Shown: positions 12,514 to 26,605, counted from the first letter of the stretch. The stretch is DNA of 64,000 nt from Streblospio benedicti (GCA_019095985.1 CM032668.1:26035376-26099375); one strand, 5' to 3'. Notes: generated by a model from the letters alone, not told the origin. A program made the numbers and translations.

Positions 12514-12707
12514 AGCTTATCCCATAGTGAATGAAACCCCATTTGATTGATGGTTGGTTGTGGTTGTTATTGAGCAAATACAGTACTGAAATGTGGCCTG
12601 TTTTGTGTGTATGGGTTGTGTGTGTGTGTGTGTGTCAGGGGGGGGAGGACCATGCCCAGTGGATTGCGTATGTGAAACAAGAGATCAATAGAGTAGAGAC
12701 TCATAGG

Positions 12708-12845
12708 CAGATCCAGGTTTTCGGAAAAGGGGGGCCCACTTAAGGAAAAGAGGGGGCACATTTCATGAAAAACTCTATGAAAATGAAGTATTTTGGTGGA
12801 AAGAGGGGGGACGTCCCTGCCCCCCCCCCCCCCTGGATCTGCCAA
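12708..12845. mobile_element. hAT-like MITE with GGCAGATCCAGG ends
   Basis: The left end GGCAGATCCAGG and right end CCTGGATCTGCC form a 12-bp terminal inverted repeat. The interior is G-rich then C-rich and ends in a run of fourteen C. The same ends occur at 49217-49394, and a single end lies near 11425. Terminal repeats of the form CAGTGGCAGATCCAGG are characteristic of non-autonomous hAT elements in many invertebrates. Confidence 0.75.
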
Positions 12846-14292
12846 TGAGACTGATGGCTCTGACCCAGTGTATCATCAACCCAATTTTATCAACATACAG
12901 AAATTAAACCCACTACCCTACTTAGAGTAATACTTTACTCGCCTCTTTTCACTAAACTGGAATCCTTTTCATCTACCTTTCTCCTTAATGTATTTCCAAT
13001 ACGTCAATGCAATTATTGCAAAGGGTAAAACAATTGTAATGTACATGTAATATAAGGAGTGAAATTGTTGTTCTTACGTCTATCCTTACACCTATGAATG
13101 ATTAAGTGAACATGGTTGCATAATTTGTCACTTTCATTTGTATGAAAATGACACAATTAAACCATCTAGAGATATCCGTATTTAGTACATGTCAAACGAC
13201 AAACAAACCATTGTATCCATATTTATATGTTTTATGGTATCAATCTAAATGCTTATCCAGAGAGCCCGATATTATCCCATAATAACTCTGTGGTCAAAAA
13301 CTTTGATGCTACAATCTCTAGTCTATCAGACATTTAAACAACCGAGACTGTTCCTAAAGAACAGATTGCATGTCAGTTTTGGCCAAGGTGTTCTTTTCCA
13401 TCAAAGATGTCACATAATAACATGTCTTTAGCGGGTTTTCTATAGGGCGACTTGTGTTACTTGTAAATAATTTCATAATGTTGCATATTTAGATAGATCA
13501 TTTGAAGATTGGACGTTGTAAAATTGCTTTTTGCGAAAACACATCCTTTGCAAATGATGAAAAGAATGCTGTTCGACTATTAATGTAAATTAACGATGTG
13601 AATTTGGATCTACACGTAAAAAAGAAATGCCAACAAAAAGAAAATGTCACATACAATATTGTGCATTGCCCATATTTATAGAGTTGAAATTAAGAAGTTC
13701 AAGTTGTTGTCGTGCAATGGAATCACTTATATTTTTTACCTTTTGGATAAATTTTTGATTAAAAGTTTTTAAATAAAATTGCAAATGACACACCAAAAAT
13801 ACTATATTTTCTTTTCATTTACCATTTCTATGTTACCCTCTTTGACTCTCTAGTGTCTAGCGATCGAATGAAACAATAATATAAATTAGCAGCATTCAAT
13901 GTATGCACAATATCAATATGAATATAACACTATGAATATGGAGGCGGGACTGTTCTGATGAAAATCACAACGCAACCCATTTCATTAATTTTTTTTGTTG
14001 CGGCACTGTCCTGATGATTATCACAATGCAACCCGAACCAGCAGGTGCTATGAGATTGTTTACATTGGATACTGAACTTACGCATGGTTTACAAAGAAAA
14101 AGTATCGTATTGATCCATGGTTCGCGGCATTGATCTGCTTACTGTCATACCATAAATACCAAACAAAATACAAAGTGTATGTGCGGATATTTCTGTTCGA
14201 TCATGAATGATATAAAATAGGTTAGTTCCGACTTTCATACATAAAGATCTGTGCATTGGAGACATTCTGTCAGTGGTGTAAGTTTTTGTAGT
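12846..14292. other. AT-rich intergenic DNA
   Basis: Nothing supported. The frames are short, overlap on both strands and carry no motif. Confidence 0.55.
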
Positions 14293-14469
14293 TGAAGGCC
14301 CACTGGTACTAGTCACGAACAAGGACTGATAATTAGTTATAAATAATGTTTCTGGCCTTCACGGAGTCAGGATCAGTAAATATAACTATATATTTACTGT
14401 GAGGGCCAGAAACATTATTTAAAACTAATCACCAGTCCTTGTTCGTGACTAGTACCAGTGTGAAGGCCC
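14293..14469. mobile_element. Foldback element
   Basis: The left arm starts GAAGGCCCACTGGTACTAGT and the right arm ends ACTAGTACCAGTGTGAAGGC. The arms pair over some 75 bp around an AT-rich centre (tataactatatatttac). No coding capacity. Confidence 0.85.
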
Positions 14470-15075
14470 GAATATTGGTGTCAGTCTTTTTCTTTATTTT
14501 TTAAGAAATAGATTATGTTTTGAGTGAATCTAAAATTTTCTGATGCACTATAGTACTTAGAAGATTGAAGGATTGGCTGAAAGTGTGAAAAATGTTCCAC
14601 ACATGCCACATCTTGCAATCTGGACTATTTGATTTGACCAGAAGTTATTTTCAATAATTTGCCATTTGGTTCTAGTTCTAGTTCTAGTAGTTACTGGCAG
14701 GGAGCGATGCTCAAAAGCGCCAGGTCCCTGTACTGCTGGTAAAAAAAAATATAGGGCACAGTTCGGACAGCCGGCTCTTGAATATGATGGATGCTCTTGA
14801 ATATGATGGATGAGGCGACCTCCACTGTATCAGCGGGATGCATATTCAACTCACTTATACCACTCAATTGAGGTATACCATGGTAGAGAATTTGGTCCTG
14901 TCAGATCTGGCTCCCTTTCCCCTCAACTTATGGTTATGGGCAGCATGTGTCTGTCCATCTGCTTCTCTAATTTACCGAATAAGCCCAAAATGAATGAGGA
15001 TGCGTTCCTTTAGACTTCATTTCATAACATTCAACACGTTTATATTACAGATAAAAACACTTCAAAGCCATAATC

Positions 15076-17266
15076 ATGACGACCACAACAATTACCAAGC
15101 AACTTCTGAAGACGCGAAGTGGAGAGTTCGACATAGAAAGCATCCACTCGCTTGTGTTGCGAGGTCTTGACTTGGACAACCTCGGCTGCATCGGAGAATG
15201 CACCAACCTCGAACGACTGGACCTTTCTCGTAACGACTTCACAAAACTCATCCAGCTGTCGGGATTGACCAATCTGACAACCTTAAATCTCTCGGCCAAT
15301 AGAATCTCTTCGTTGAAGGCCTCCAGTCGCTCGACAAACTGAAAAAGGTCAACCTCGCTGGCAATCTCATCGGCAGTCTGGATATCCTACGCCCTCTAGC
15401 TCATCTAGAACATCTAGAGGAATTGCGCTTGAAAGACACGATCCATGATTTGTCGAACCCGGTGTGTTCGAGTCAGACATACAAGGAGGAGATGAAGAAA
15501 ATCTTGCCGAATCTGAAGATTCTGGACGGAGAGAGACTCGGCAGTGGGAAAGGTGAGATAGCATTCAATGAGCTAGAAGTTCTATGCATATCTACCTGTG
15601 AAAAATATGTTCTACTAAAATTATTCTGGTAATTAATCTTGATTCTTTCATTTAACTTTTAAACATGTGAAATATACAGTAAAACCGTGTCGATATTTAT
15701 CATGTCAAATTTTCTTGTATAATCTCAATAGTTTCCTTTCACTTCAGCCACAATATAAGCAGATATCAGTTGGTTATATAAAATATTATCCGTTAACCCT
15801 ACAAATTCAACATAACAAGTTTCAACTGTATATGGCACGTCCAAAATATGCCCGTTAAATGGATGCATCACGATTACTGAGTCCCAATGTTTGTAGTTGA
15901 TGCTTGTGACTGATCCATTACGACCTCCTGAAAGGAACTTTCAGGAGGTCGTATTGGATCAGTTACAAGCATAGCCCATCAACTACAAACATTGGGACTC
16001 AGTGATTGTGAAATCACTGATCAATGAGCGCGTTGTGTCAGGTACGGAGCTGTTCCGGATGTGTGACGAGATTGACCGGGTGCTGGCCGAGACCGCGGGA
16101 CTCCCAGACGGCACTGGCGTCGAGGCGTCAGCCGCGGGGACACCGTGGGTGCACGACGGGTTCTGGGAAAACAAGAAGGTGGGCTTTTTTTTGAAAATAA
16201 ACTTGTCAGATTTCTGCTTATAAAAATGACATGACTAATTTTTAGATAAGTCCATTTTAATGTTACCATGTCGTAATATTTTTTGATATTTGAGAAGTTT
16301 TAGATGAATATTAACAAAAATAGAAACCATTAGGATGTTGAAAATTTGAAATGGATTTATCTCAAAAAACTAGTTACAGTAATTTTTGTTTAAAGGTGCA
16401 GTCTTGCATCTAGCAACTGAAGCTGAGACTGGCATCTATAAACGCTCAAACTTTTATGAACGATTTATTATCAAATATGTGGAGCTATTTTAAAATGGCA
16501 ATTAACACTCATTCGTTTATTCAACAAGAAAATCTGTTATAAAAATATGTATTCTTGATAAAAAAAAACTAGTAGGACTGGTATCCCCAAAAAATTACCT
16601 GTCCTAACTAAGATTTACGCGTGCAAATCAACCAACTCCATGTAAATGCAATTAAAAGTGATATCCGGGGTGACTGATAATACTCATCCATAGCACAAAT
16701 AACCCAAACTTTTCACCGGTCGAGACAACAACAGATGCCCATCTCAAACGATAGGACAGGTACTAACTAATTCAAAATGCAAATTTAATAATTTAGATTA
16801 TAATAATGTGAATATCATCTCAAGTGTGAAAGACAATCTCATTTATTATAGGTATATACTGGAAAAACTGGATCATAAATTATTCAAATGTGTGTTTTAT
16901 TTCAAACAATTATTGAACATATTTGATGTTGAAAATTAATATAGTATAAATCTGATAAAATGTGATTTGAATATAAAGTAGAATTTTTGTAATTTCATTA
17001 CTGTATTGATAATATTGTATGTAATACTTAAATTTCCATATTGTTTAAAAGATTGATAAATGATTTAAAAAAAAAAAAGGTACTTACCCGTTTCCCTGTA
17101 AACCTATGGAAAAATAACCCGTTTCCGTTTCCAGGTTGCGGAGTTTGACGCGACGAACCTGGGCGGTGCGGAGCAGCAGCTGGAGGCGTTGCTGGAGGAC
17201 TGCCGGCGTGTGGCGGCCGCCGCAGAGACGCGAATACACGACGCGCTCAACCCACCGCCGCAGTGA
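15076..17266 (+). CDS. LRRC61: LRRC61 (leucine-rich repeat-containing protein 61)
   Basis: Three coding exons: 15076-15552, 16042-16178 and 17135-17266, with introns GTGAGA...CAG and GTGGGC...CAG in matching phases (1, then 0). The predicted protein is 248 residues, close to human LRRC61 (259). The N-terminus TKQLLKTRSGEFDIESIHSL aligns with the vertebrate 'TPQLLKSHSGEFALESI'. LRR units follow (LERLDLSRNDFTKL, LTTLNLSANRISSL, VNLAGNLIGSL), then the LRR cap LSNPVC...LPNLKILDGERL, an ELFRMCDEIDRVL helix and the conserved PWVHDGFWE. The reading frame needs one extra base near 15312-15316, within 'ttcgttgaag', to continue from RISSL to EGLQSLDKL. Everything else is intact, so I favour an assembly indel. 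A 5' UTR exon boundary (ttacag) lies at about 15050. The cellular role of LRRC61 is poorly defined. Confidence 0.93.
15869..16009. mobile_element. Foldback element inside LRRC61 intron 1
   Basis: Arms of about 65 bp. CACGATTACTGAGTCCCAAT on the left pairs with ATTGGGACTCAGTGATTGTG on the right, and the centre is CTGAAAGGAACTTTCAG. It ends about 32 bp before the splice acceptor of exon 2, so it occupies the expected branch-point region. Confidence 0.85.
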
Positions 17267-18951
17267 GCCGCTCACTCGCTCAACGCTCACTGGATGAGTG
17301 AGTGATGACTCATGGCGCGATTTGATGAGTGAACATCGACTCACTGAGCCCATGATGACTTTTTAGACAATCGTAAGGCGTCGAAAGATGACACGTTTTG
17401 TCAATCAGCTGATGGAGGACTTTTGTAAGTGTGTAGTTGCACACATGAGTGGTCACTCGCTGGGTGAAAGGTCACTTCGTGAGTGAATTGATGATGATTC
17501 TGAACAATCGTTGGGATGACGGATTAGTGAGTGATGACTCTGCAGGTGATGATATGTATATATACATGTGCCACTTAAATCAACAGAACGTGTACCTTCT
17601 TAGAGACTGAGGCACTCAAGCCAGCTCAGCTTTGAGACTAGAGTTTTTTAAAACTTATCAGTGAGACTCGATGATTGATGATTTGCTAAGTGATAACCCT
17701 TAACCTTGGAACGACTCATTGAGCAATTTGAAACCTTACAGTCATTTCAAACTTATGACTACAATGTAAACTTAATCAACCTATGCCAGTGCTCAGTAAG
17801 TGCTCACACTCGGTCACAGGTCTTTTGATGAGTGACCAACTAAGTAAACATTATCTCACTGAGCAAATAATGACTTTTATCACAATCCGCCAGCATTGAA
17901 AGATGACAACTTTTATCAAGGATAACTTCAGTATTTTACTTTTTAAGTGTGTAACTGTTTGTACATCATCAGAAGGCCTATTTTTTTAAAGGTATATATC
18001 GGAACTATTTTGTATGTCACGCCTGCAGTAGATGAGCATGTGCTGCTTTTATGTATGACCTTTCCAAACCAACCAAAAATATTCAAAGTCTGGGCATTGA
18101 AATTAAAATTTACTTGAAATTACTTACAAGAAATTACTCACGCAGAAATTGAAAAAAAGCATGTGTGTGAATATGTTGATATGATACTCAAAATTGTAAC
18201 TTTATTCTATTCCATTTTCTATTTCTGCTGCCTATCAATTTTCAATAACAACAGAAGCAACATGTTAACATGAAACATGTTAAAAGAATAAATAAAAATA
18301 TATCAAACATTTGGACTAACAGATATTTAATGATTTAGACTACATTAGATGATAGGCAGCAGAAATAGAAAATGGAATAGAAAAAAATGCGACCATATGC
18401 TGCATATCGAATTTCAAGAATCTTATATTCAAAATTGTAACTGTACCTGTTAGCTGATTTTTTTGTATAGAGAACTTCACACACATCCAGTATATTTTTT
18501 TGTTTAAACCATCGTAGCACAGCTATTAATGAACCAACAGTAGTGTTTGAGGTGTCAAAATGAAGCTACTTACTTTTTTTGTAAGATAAATACTACTTTT
18601 ATGATGCGTTAATATTACATTATCTATGGTGGATTTTGTTATGAAATAACGTATTCACACACATCCCAGGTGTGATAGGTGGTGATAATATGCGATTTAA
18701 AAGTGTTTATTTACTTTTATTCTTACTAGAAATTTTCTTTTTACACTTTGGCACCAGGAAAACTATCATGTTCTAGATAGTAATATTATTTGGTACTTGT
18801 TTAGATGTTATATATTTTTTCAAAAAAACATATGGGATGTGTAACCTATGGGCCCTGTGTGACTGCCAAAAAATGGCCAAATAAATGCTATGGATTGGGT
18901 TATTCAAAATGATCTTTTTTTCCCGTTGTATTATAACTATTCAAGATTGTA
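17267..18951. other. Region 3' of LRRC61 up to the scaffold gap
   Basis: The first 700 bp are rich in degenerate 'tgagtga/actcact' runs (for example near 17275-17330, 17440-17540 and 17780-17870), a loose low-complexity repeat. No gene was found. Confidence 0.5.
18205..18382. repeat. Perfect 33-bp inverted repeat
   Basis: The segment 18205-18237 (TTCTATTCCATTTTCTATTT...) is the exact reverse complement of 18350-18382. The spacer of 112 bp is AT-rich. 'gtgtgtgaat' outside the left arm and 'cacacacatc' outside the right arm hint at a larger foldback from about 18155 to 18490. Confidence 0.8.
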
Positions 18952-19051
18952 NNNNNNNNNNNNNNNNNNNNNNNNNNNNNNNNNNNNNNNNNNNNNNNNN
19001 NNNNNNNNNNNNNNNNNNNNNNNNNNNNNNNNNNNNNNNNNNNNNNNNNNN
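18952..19051. other. Assembly gap (100 N)
   Basis: Exactly 100 N. This is a conventional scaffolding gap of unknown true size. Confidence 0.99.
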
Positions 19052-19648
19052 ATCAGTTGATTTTAAAGGTTATGCGGCCTGTACTCCCTTTTTTACATTT
19101 TATTTCCCACTTTAAAATGTTACACATTTTTTTTCGTTTAACTGTGATGTTGTCACTTCTTTCTATAACGGATTTCATGTACATGTTGAGCGAATGCATG
19201 CTCATATTGATTGTAAATGAACACTTCGTGAATTGCTTCTTGTATGGGAAACCATACCCGAATTCCCTCGTGCTCACTCCTCATTAAATTTCTACCATCT
19301 CCACTATTTCATAGCCCTCGATCGTATATTTATGGCATTAAAAAATATCACTTCATTTCAGAAAGATCATTTTATTTTTTGTTACGCCGGGGAGTATGCC
19401 AGACGGCGTAGTGCCCACAAGACGAAGCCGTCTCCGCCTGAGCATACGGCACTCCGCCTAGGCTAAGGAGAGAGAGGTTAAGAGTGGGAGCACGAAGGAG
19501 CCTGGGGATTTGGCTACCCAACGCTTACACAATAGCCTATAAACAACACTACTCCTGTCGTTCCTCTACAGAGTTATCAAATTCATCCAATCAGTTGTGT
19601 GTTATTTGGATTTAGCTATAGACATAGTAAGATTTTGGTGTCCTTGAA

Positions 19649-19737
<89 letters not shown>

Positions 19738-19738
19738 T
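19649..19738. repeat. (AAT)n microsatellite
   Basis: About 30 uninterrupted AAT units directly abutting repeat unit A (19737). It yields spurious poly-Tyr and poly-Asn frames. Confidence 0.97.
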
Positions 19739-20355
19739 AAAACTATATATATATAATCTTAATAAATTTTTGCTCGGATTATTATTATTTGGTTTGGCAT
19801 TGGAATTAAGTAAAGTAGAATTTTTAAAACGATAATCCATCATAAGTTTTACTCTAATAACCTTGGTTAAATAGCAATATTGAAAAAAATAAAATTTGAA
19901 TTAATTTGTTTATGTTAGGCTGTTTTTTGTCAGTTCTAATTTTATAGACAATATTTGGTTGTATAGCTATAATAAAGAATTCCCGATCTTAAGATTATAT
20001 GTTCTTTAGTTATCTATAAAACCATACATATAATTAATAATAAATCCAAAGAATTAGAGCTGTGTAAATGATATTTTCAAAAAAAAAAAAATTGAACATC
20101 ACAATTTTTCAATATTTCAGGTTTTGAGTTGCCACTTAATGGCTGATTACAGGGCTGTCCAGAAAAATATAACTGCAAATCAATATTCATGTCTTTTTCA
20201 ACCTACATGTATTAATTGTATCCCTTTCCAATGCTGCTATAAAATCAACTTTTATAATGCAAAACTGTTTGTCAGTTGCATATACTATTTGGAAAAAGTA
20301 TACTGACGTTTTACTGTAGAATAGTTAGTTGAGTTGATGGATTATAACATTTTGC

Positions 20356-20357
<2 letters not shown>
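19737..20357. repeat. Repeat unit A, first copy
   Basis: It starts TTAAAACTATATATATATAA, continues AATTTTTGCTCGGATTATTA and ends GGATTATAACATTTTGCTA. It is nearly identical to 22313-22920 and is a diverged relative of unit B. No coding frame. (AAT)n lies on both sides. Confidence 0.85.
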
Positions 20358-20412
<55 letters not shown>

Positions 20413-20413
20413 T
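20358..20413. repeat. (AAT)n microsatellite between units A and B
   Basis: About 18 AAT units marking the junction of two repeat units. Confidence 0.97.
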
Positions 20414-21118
20414 AAAATGATGTATTTATAATCTTAATAAATTTTTGCTCGGATTATTATTATTTGGTTTGACAATGTCATTATGTAAAATAGAATTTTT
20501 AAAACGATAATCCATCAACACTTTCACTCAAATAACCTTGGTTAAGTAGTAATATTGAAAAATCTAAATGTGAATTAATTTGTTTATGTGACTGCTGTTT
20601 TCCCCATTTCAAATCTATAGTCAATATTTGGCTGCATAGCTATAATAAAGCATTTAAGGTTCTTAAAAAAAGGTTTTCTTTAATTGTCACTTAAAATACA
20701 TAGGCACAATATAAAATCTGTCAAATTAGTCCTATGTAATTGCCTTTTCTCCAAAAAATTTTGTAAGCATCCACAATATCTGAAATTTACACAGTTTTGA
20801 GTTGTCACTAATAATGGCTGATCTACAGGCTGTCCAGAAATTATCACTTTCACTGTGACTAATACAATTCAGTATATATCCCATATATCTAGCATGAATA
20901 ATAATATCCAGGTGTAAATCCTAATAAATATACTTTACTTTTGCAAACACACTATTTTCAAATTCATAACCACCACCATAGGATACTATAGTATTACTGG
21001 CTTAAATACTAGAAGCACATCAGAATTACTGAAGCGTAGCGTGCATGAAAAACTGAAAGGTAGAAACAAGGAACAAGGGGCAAAAGCCCATATTCTGATT
21101 TTTTCAATAGAATATATA
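20412..21118. repeat. Repeat unit B, first copy
   Basis: It opens TTAAAATGATGTATTTATAA, then shares AATTTTTGCTCGGATTATTA with unit A. It carries a distinct middle (GACTGCTGTTTTCCCC) and ends near GCAAAAGCCCATATTCTG. Unit 21597-22305 is almost the same over its length. Confidence 0.85.
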
Positions 21119-22305
<1,187 letters not shown>

Positions 22306-22312
22306 ATAATAA

Positions 22313-22920
22313 TTAAAACTATATATATATAATCTTAATAAATTTTTGCTCGGATTATTATTATTTGGTTTGCCATTGGAATTAAGTAAAGTAGAATTTT
22401 TAAAACGATAATCCATCATAAGTTTTACTCTAATAACCTTGGTTAAATAGCAATATTGAAAAAATAAAATTTGAATTAATTTGTTTATGTTAGGCTGCTT
22501 TGTCAGTTCTTAATTTTATAGACAATATTGGGTTGTATAGCTATAATAAAGAATTCCCGATCTTAAGATTATATGTTCTTTATTTATCTATAAACCATAC
22601 ATATAATTAATAATAAAGACAAAGAATTAGAGCTGTGTAAATGATATTTCTCAAAAAAAAAATTGAACATCACAATTTTTCAATATTTCAGAGGTTTGAA
22701 GTTGCCACCATTACAGGGTGGCGCAAAAATATAACTGCAAATCAGTATCCATGTCTTTTCAACCTACATGTATTAATTGTATTCCTTTCCAATGCTGCTA
22801 TAAAATCAACTTAATTATAATGAAAAATCTGTTTGTCAGTTGCATATACTATTTCAAAAAAGATACTGGCGTTTTACTGTAGAATAGTTAGTTGAGTTGA
22901 TGGATTATAACATTTTGCTA
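22313..22920. repeat. Repeat unit A, second copy
   Basis: Near-identical to 19737-20357, including the end GGATTATAACATTTTGCTA. Here the unit is not followed by (AAT)n but by unique sequence. Confidence 0.85.
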
Positions 22921-24543
22921 ATCCCCTGTGTTATGCTTGAGTGGCTCTGTCACCAGGCTAGCCACAAGAAATTATAATCCCTGCAGCACAATATTACTCA
23001 GTATCATTACTACAAACCGTACGCTGCTTTTCCTTTATTGTGTAAAATAGTCTGATTTGATTGTATACACCCACCTCCCATTATGTTTATTATGGCTTTC
23101 TGCAATCTATCTAAAAATGTATCTTTTATTGATACCACCAATTGATGCTTTTTAAAGTTACTTCCCATATATATATAGTTATTTGCACTAACTTGTAATA
23201 ATAATAAAAATAATCTTAAAAATTATCTTATATGTATACATATATTTTTGTTATTTTTCTTTAAAAAAAAAATACTGCTGTAAGAACTTTTGATCTATGC
23301 TCGGCTTGAGCAGTTTGAAATTATCATGATCTGTAGAAAATATATAAAAAAACTCAAATTTAACATTTTCTCAACACAATTATCAAAATGATAAAATGTT
23401 TTCACAAAATGAATAATCAAAACGTCACTCTGTAGAGAGTGGGTTTATGACATGTTACTTTTCTCCAACACATGAAAAATGATGAAATGTTGATTAAGGA
23501 ATGTGTTTCAAAACAATTGATTCATTATCATAAAAATGTTCTTACATAATTATTGGTGATTTCATGGGCCCCAGCATCGTAGAGGAGTGATATGTACTAC
23601 ATTTGCTATACAAACAAGAGTTTTATTAATTTAGAAATATGTTTCAATAGTTTGCTATTACTATTTTGAATATCTACAGAGATGTTTACAGCAGCTCGAG
23701 ATTCAGAAAGTAGTTTCCAGATGAAGTTGAAAAATCTCTTATGAATTTATTCTGTAAACAGTAAAATGTTTGGGATAACCAACTGATATCTTCATAATGT
23801 GGGAGAGGAAATGAAACTAAGCTTTATTTAGATAAACAGAAAATTTATTTAAGACAATCAAAATTGATAAAAAGATCTTATGTTTCAAAGAAACACCATG
23901 TGAAATGTTATTTAAAAAAAAAAATACACATTAAATTCAATCATTTCATTTCATGTATAATTGCTTTTTTACAAATTTACTATATGTACATATAGTAAAT
24001 TTGTAAAAAAAAAAAAGAAAAAAAAAAAATTGAAAAGGTCTATAAAGAGACGAAAAGTTTTTTTTGCAATAAAATAAATTTTACATATTATATATTAGAA
24101 ATTTAATGTGGTAGGAAAAGACAATTATACATGAAATGAAATGAGACCTACTTCCACGTACATAGTACATAGAATAACTTTTATACATTAAATTCAATGT
24201 TATTTATATAACAACATTCTGATATACAAAACACGCCAGTGATCATGGTCTCTGGTGTTTTCCTTCTATGCTATTATTTATTTATTTTTAAATATATGAA
24301 TAAGTCCAAAAGTATCATTTAATTTTTTTTTTTTATGTTAGCTTTTCAGCTCAGAAAAGCCCTATTAAATTAGAAAATAATAAATCACCCAATTTCTGTA
24401 AAGTGATAAGAAAAATGAAAATGTTTTTCTGTATATCTGAGTATTATGTTTTACCTTCATTTACATTCATGAACTTTAATGTCAATGTCAAAATTAATAA
24501 CTTGAAGATTAGACATCCAGGTTAATACAAACAGAGCTGGGCG
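22921..24543. other. Very AT-rich intergenic DNA with an inverted repeat
   Basis: No gene. A 46-bp near-perfect palindrome centred near 23987 (tatatgtacatata core) sits between outer arms 'catttcatttcatgtataatt' (about 23943) and 'aattatacatgaaatgaaatg' (about 24123), giving a nested foldback of roughly 200 bp. Confidence 0.6.
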
Positions 24544-24842
24544 TTATAGCACTAGTGGGTACTCTTCTGCGATCTACCATCATATTCAGCATGGAAACAA
24601 GAGACATCCAAGACCTAGACAGAGAACCTAGGTGGTTCGAGAGCGGCGTAAGAGAGGCAATCTATGAGAGACTTCATCACCCTTTCTTATACAGAAAAGG
24701 GGGACTTAGAGTGGAACTCTCTTCAGTTTGGGACCCAGACTGGCAGAGCAGCACTCAAGTAACGCCGCCCATCTTAGGTTACGTCATTACGTCCAGTTGC
24801 ATTATCCAGTTGTATAGATTAAATATTACAATGTATATATAA
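24544..24842 (+). mobile_element. C-terminal remnant of a retroelement polymerase frame
   Basis: The frame contains REPRWFESGVREAIYERLHH then RKGGLRVELSSVWDP. The pattern 'RWFE-GV-EAI-V---P-LNR-GGLR--LS' is one I associate with the far C-terminus of Penelope-like and related retroelement ORFs. The fragment starts abruptly and has no RT core in this window. The family assignment is from memory and should be treated as tentative. Confidence 0.5.
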
Positions 24843-24943
24843 ATGTCAAAATTAGTTTCCACAAAACAGAAAAAGATGAAGCAAATGACAACTAAAACTA
24901 AATGTGACAAGTATGAAATTACAGGAATTACACTTTTTTCAAA

Positions 24944-26317
24944 TCATACACATCCCATATTATGAATGTACGCAACATAGGATTTTGTTGCCAGGTCCAA
25001 AAACCTGGTTCCTGACCACTGTGCTGGTTCACTACAGGAAAGTTCATGGATCTCATTGGACCTAAACGGTCCATATCCGGTTATTAGTTTTTCTCTGAAT
25101 GCATCTATTATCCACTTGGCATCGCATTCGCAAGTGAGTGGATTTGAGCCAATGAATAACTGAAGTGTTGTTCTAGCTTGTATCTGTTGAGGAGAAAATA
25201 TGTTTTCTCCAATCGAGAAAAGACCATTGTGCGAAATATCAAGATGTTCTAGTTTTGACAATGAGCTGAAAGATTCGTCTTCAATTTTTAAGATCCTATT
25301 GTGCTGTAAGTTCAAGTATTTCAGTGATTTGGCCAAACTTTTGAAGTAAAATGGATTTAATCATGATAAGTCTGTTATGGTTTAGGTAAAGCAAAGTGAG
25401 GGAGTCTTTGACGGTCAAGAAATCTTCGCTGTCGATGAAATTTATTTGGTTGTGACTAATATCGAGAGAGTACAATGAAGAAGGCATGCAACCTTTTGGG
25501 ATTGAGTTCAGACTGCTTTTTGTTATTGAAAGATACTTCAATGTTTTGATTAACGGATGGAGTAACCGGAGCGAGCTACAAGGCAGACTTACAGACTCTA
25601 CGACCAAGTCTGTTAATTGTTTATACCTATATTCCAGATCGATCCATTCGAGTGCTCCCAGGCTGTCCCCTAACACCGTCAATACTTTCAGACTATAGTC
25701 ATGTCTTCCATCACCTTTAATGTATATCCATGGGCCAAGGGTTAAGGATTCAAGTTTCGCTATCTTTCTGCCATCCACTATTGCTGTGTATGATCTTTTC
25801 ATGAGTTGTCTAGTGTTAGAAATGTCTAGATGTTTCAGATTGTATGGTAAGTTATCTACAAGCTGTTTATGATCTCCTATATTCACGTTATTAGCCACAC
25901 TAAACGAGCTTAACGAAGTCAGTGTGGTGAAATCATATGAATTGAGGTCAGCGCGTTATAACTCAAATCCAGTGTTTTGAGCGTTACACTCATGGGATAG
26001 AATGTTCCAGGTTCTAACCGGCTGATATTGTTGTGAGAAAGGTCCAGATGGACAACCGTAAACTGGAAAGCATGGACACGAAGTATTCTGATCCTGTTAT
26101 GCGATAGATCCAGTCTGTTCACAGGGTCTGAAGGATCAGCAAATTCAGGTGGGACTTCCAGAAGACCACTTTGTCTGCAGTTTATCGATTTTTGACCCCA
26201 TTCAGACCAGCAGGTGCAACTAGGAGGTGCATTGTTTGCAGTGCAGGGTGTCGGTTGGCATAGGGATTGCTGTAGTAGGTGGAACTGCAATATGCAGAAG
26301 ATCATGTGATGAATCAT
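24944..26317 (-). CDS. Secreted leucine-rich-repeat protein, Toll-receptor-like ectodomain
   Basis: The minus-strand model starts at ATG 26317, immediately after TTTTCCAG, so a 5' UTR intron probably ends there. The N-terminus MIHHMIFCILQFHLLQQSLC is a plausible signal peptide. A cysteine-rich LRRNT cap (CTANNAPPSCTCWSEWG...INC) and LRR units follow (VNRLDLSHNRIRILRVHAF, LKTLDLSYNALTS, LYSLDISHNQINFIDSEDF, LKYLNLQHNRILKIEDESF, LEHLDISHNGLFSIGENIF). An LRRCT cap (NPLTCECDAKWIIDAF...LSCSEPAQW) comes before the stop. There is no transmembrane segment or TIR domain. About 457 codons. The frame shifts twice by single-base-scale events, near 25935 and near 25340. Flanking LRR text stays intact on both sides, so assembly error is as likely as a recent pseudogene. 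Similar LRR-only proteins act in innate recognition or adhesion, which is inference here. Confidence 0.75.
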
Positions 26318-26464
26318 CTGGAAAAGTAGATATCCGATAATATATTTCACACTACTTGTTACCTATCTAATCAGATAACTGCTGTGATCGATTTCAAGCA
26401 AGAATTTTATACGTTAGTGTGCTTATTTACAGTTGCAATTCACTGTTATCGTGCGCTAGCAATT

Positions 26465-26605
26465 TAAAATTCACACCAGGTCATTGGCATTTTAATTATC
26501 ATGCTCTATCTTTCTCAACTCCCCGGAGAGCATACTGAACATCACAGCCATACCATTCATTCGCCTGACCTGTACCTATAAGTGCCTATTTAACATGTAG
26601 ATATG
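26465..26605 (-). mobile_element. Tail fragment of the tRNA-derived SINE
   Basis: Shares 'cacaccaggtcattggc' and the 'acctgtacctat...tatttaac' segment with the SINE at 10505-10797, but lacks the tRNA-like head. Confidence 0.65.
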
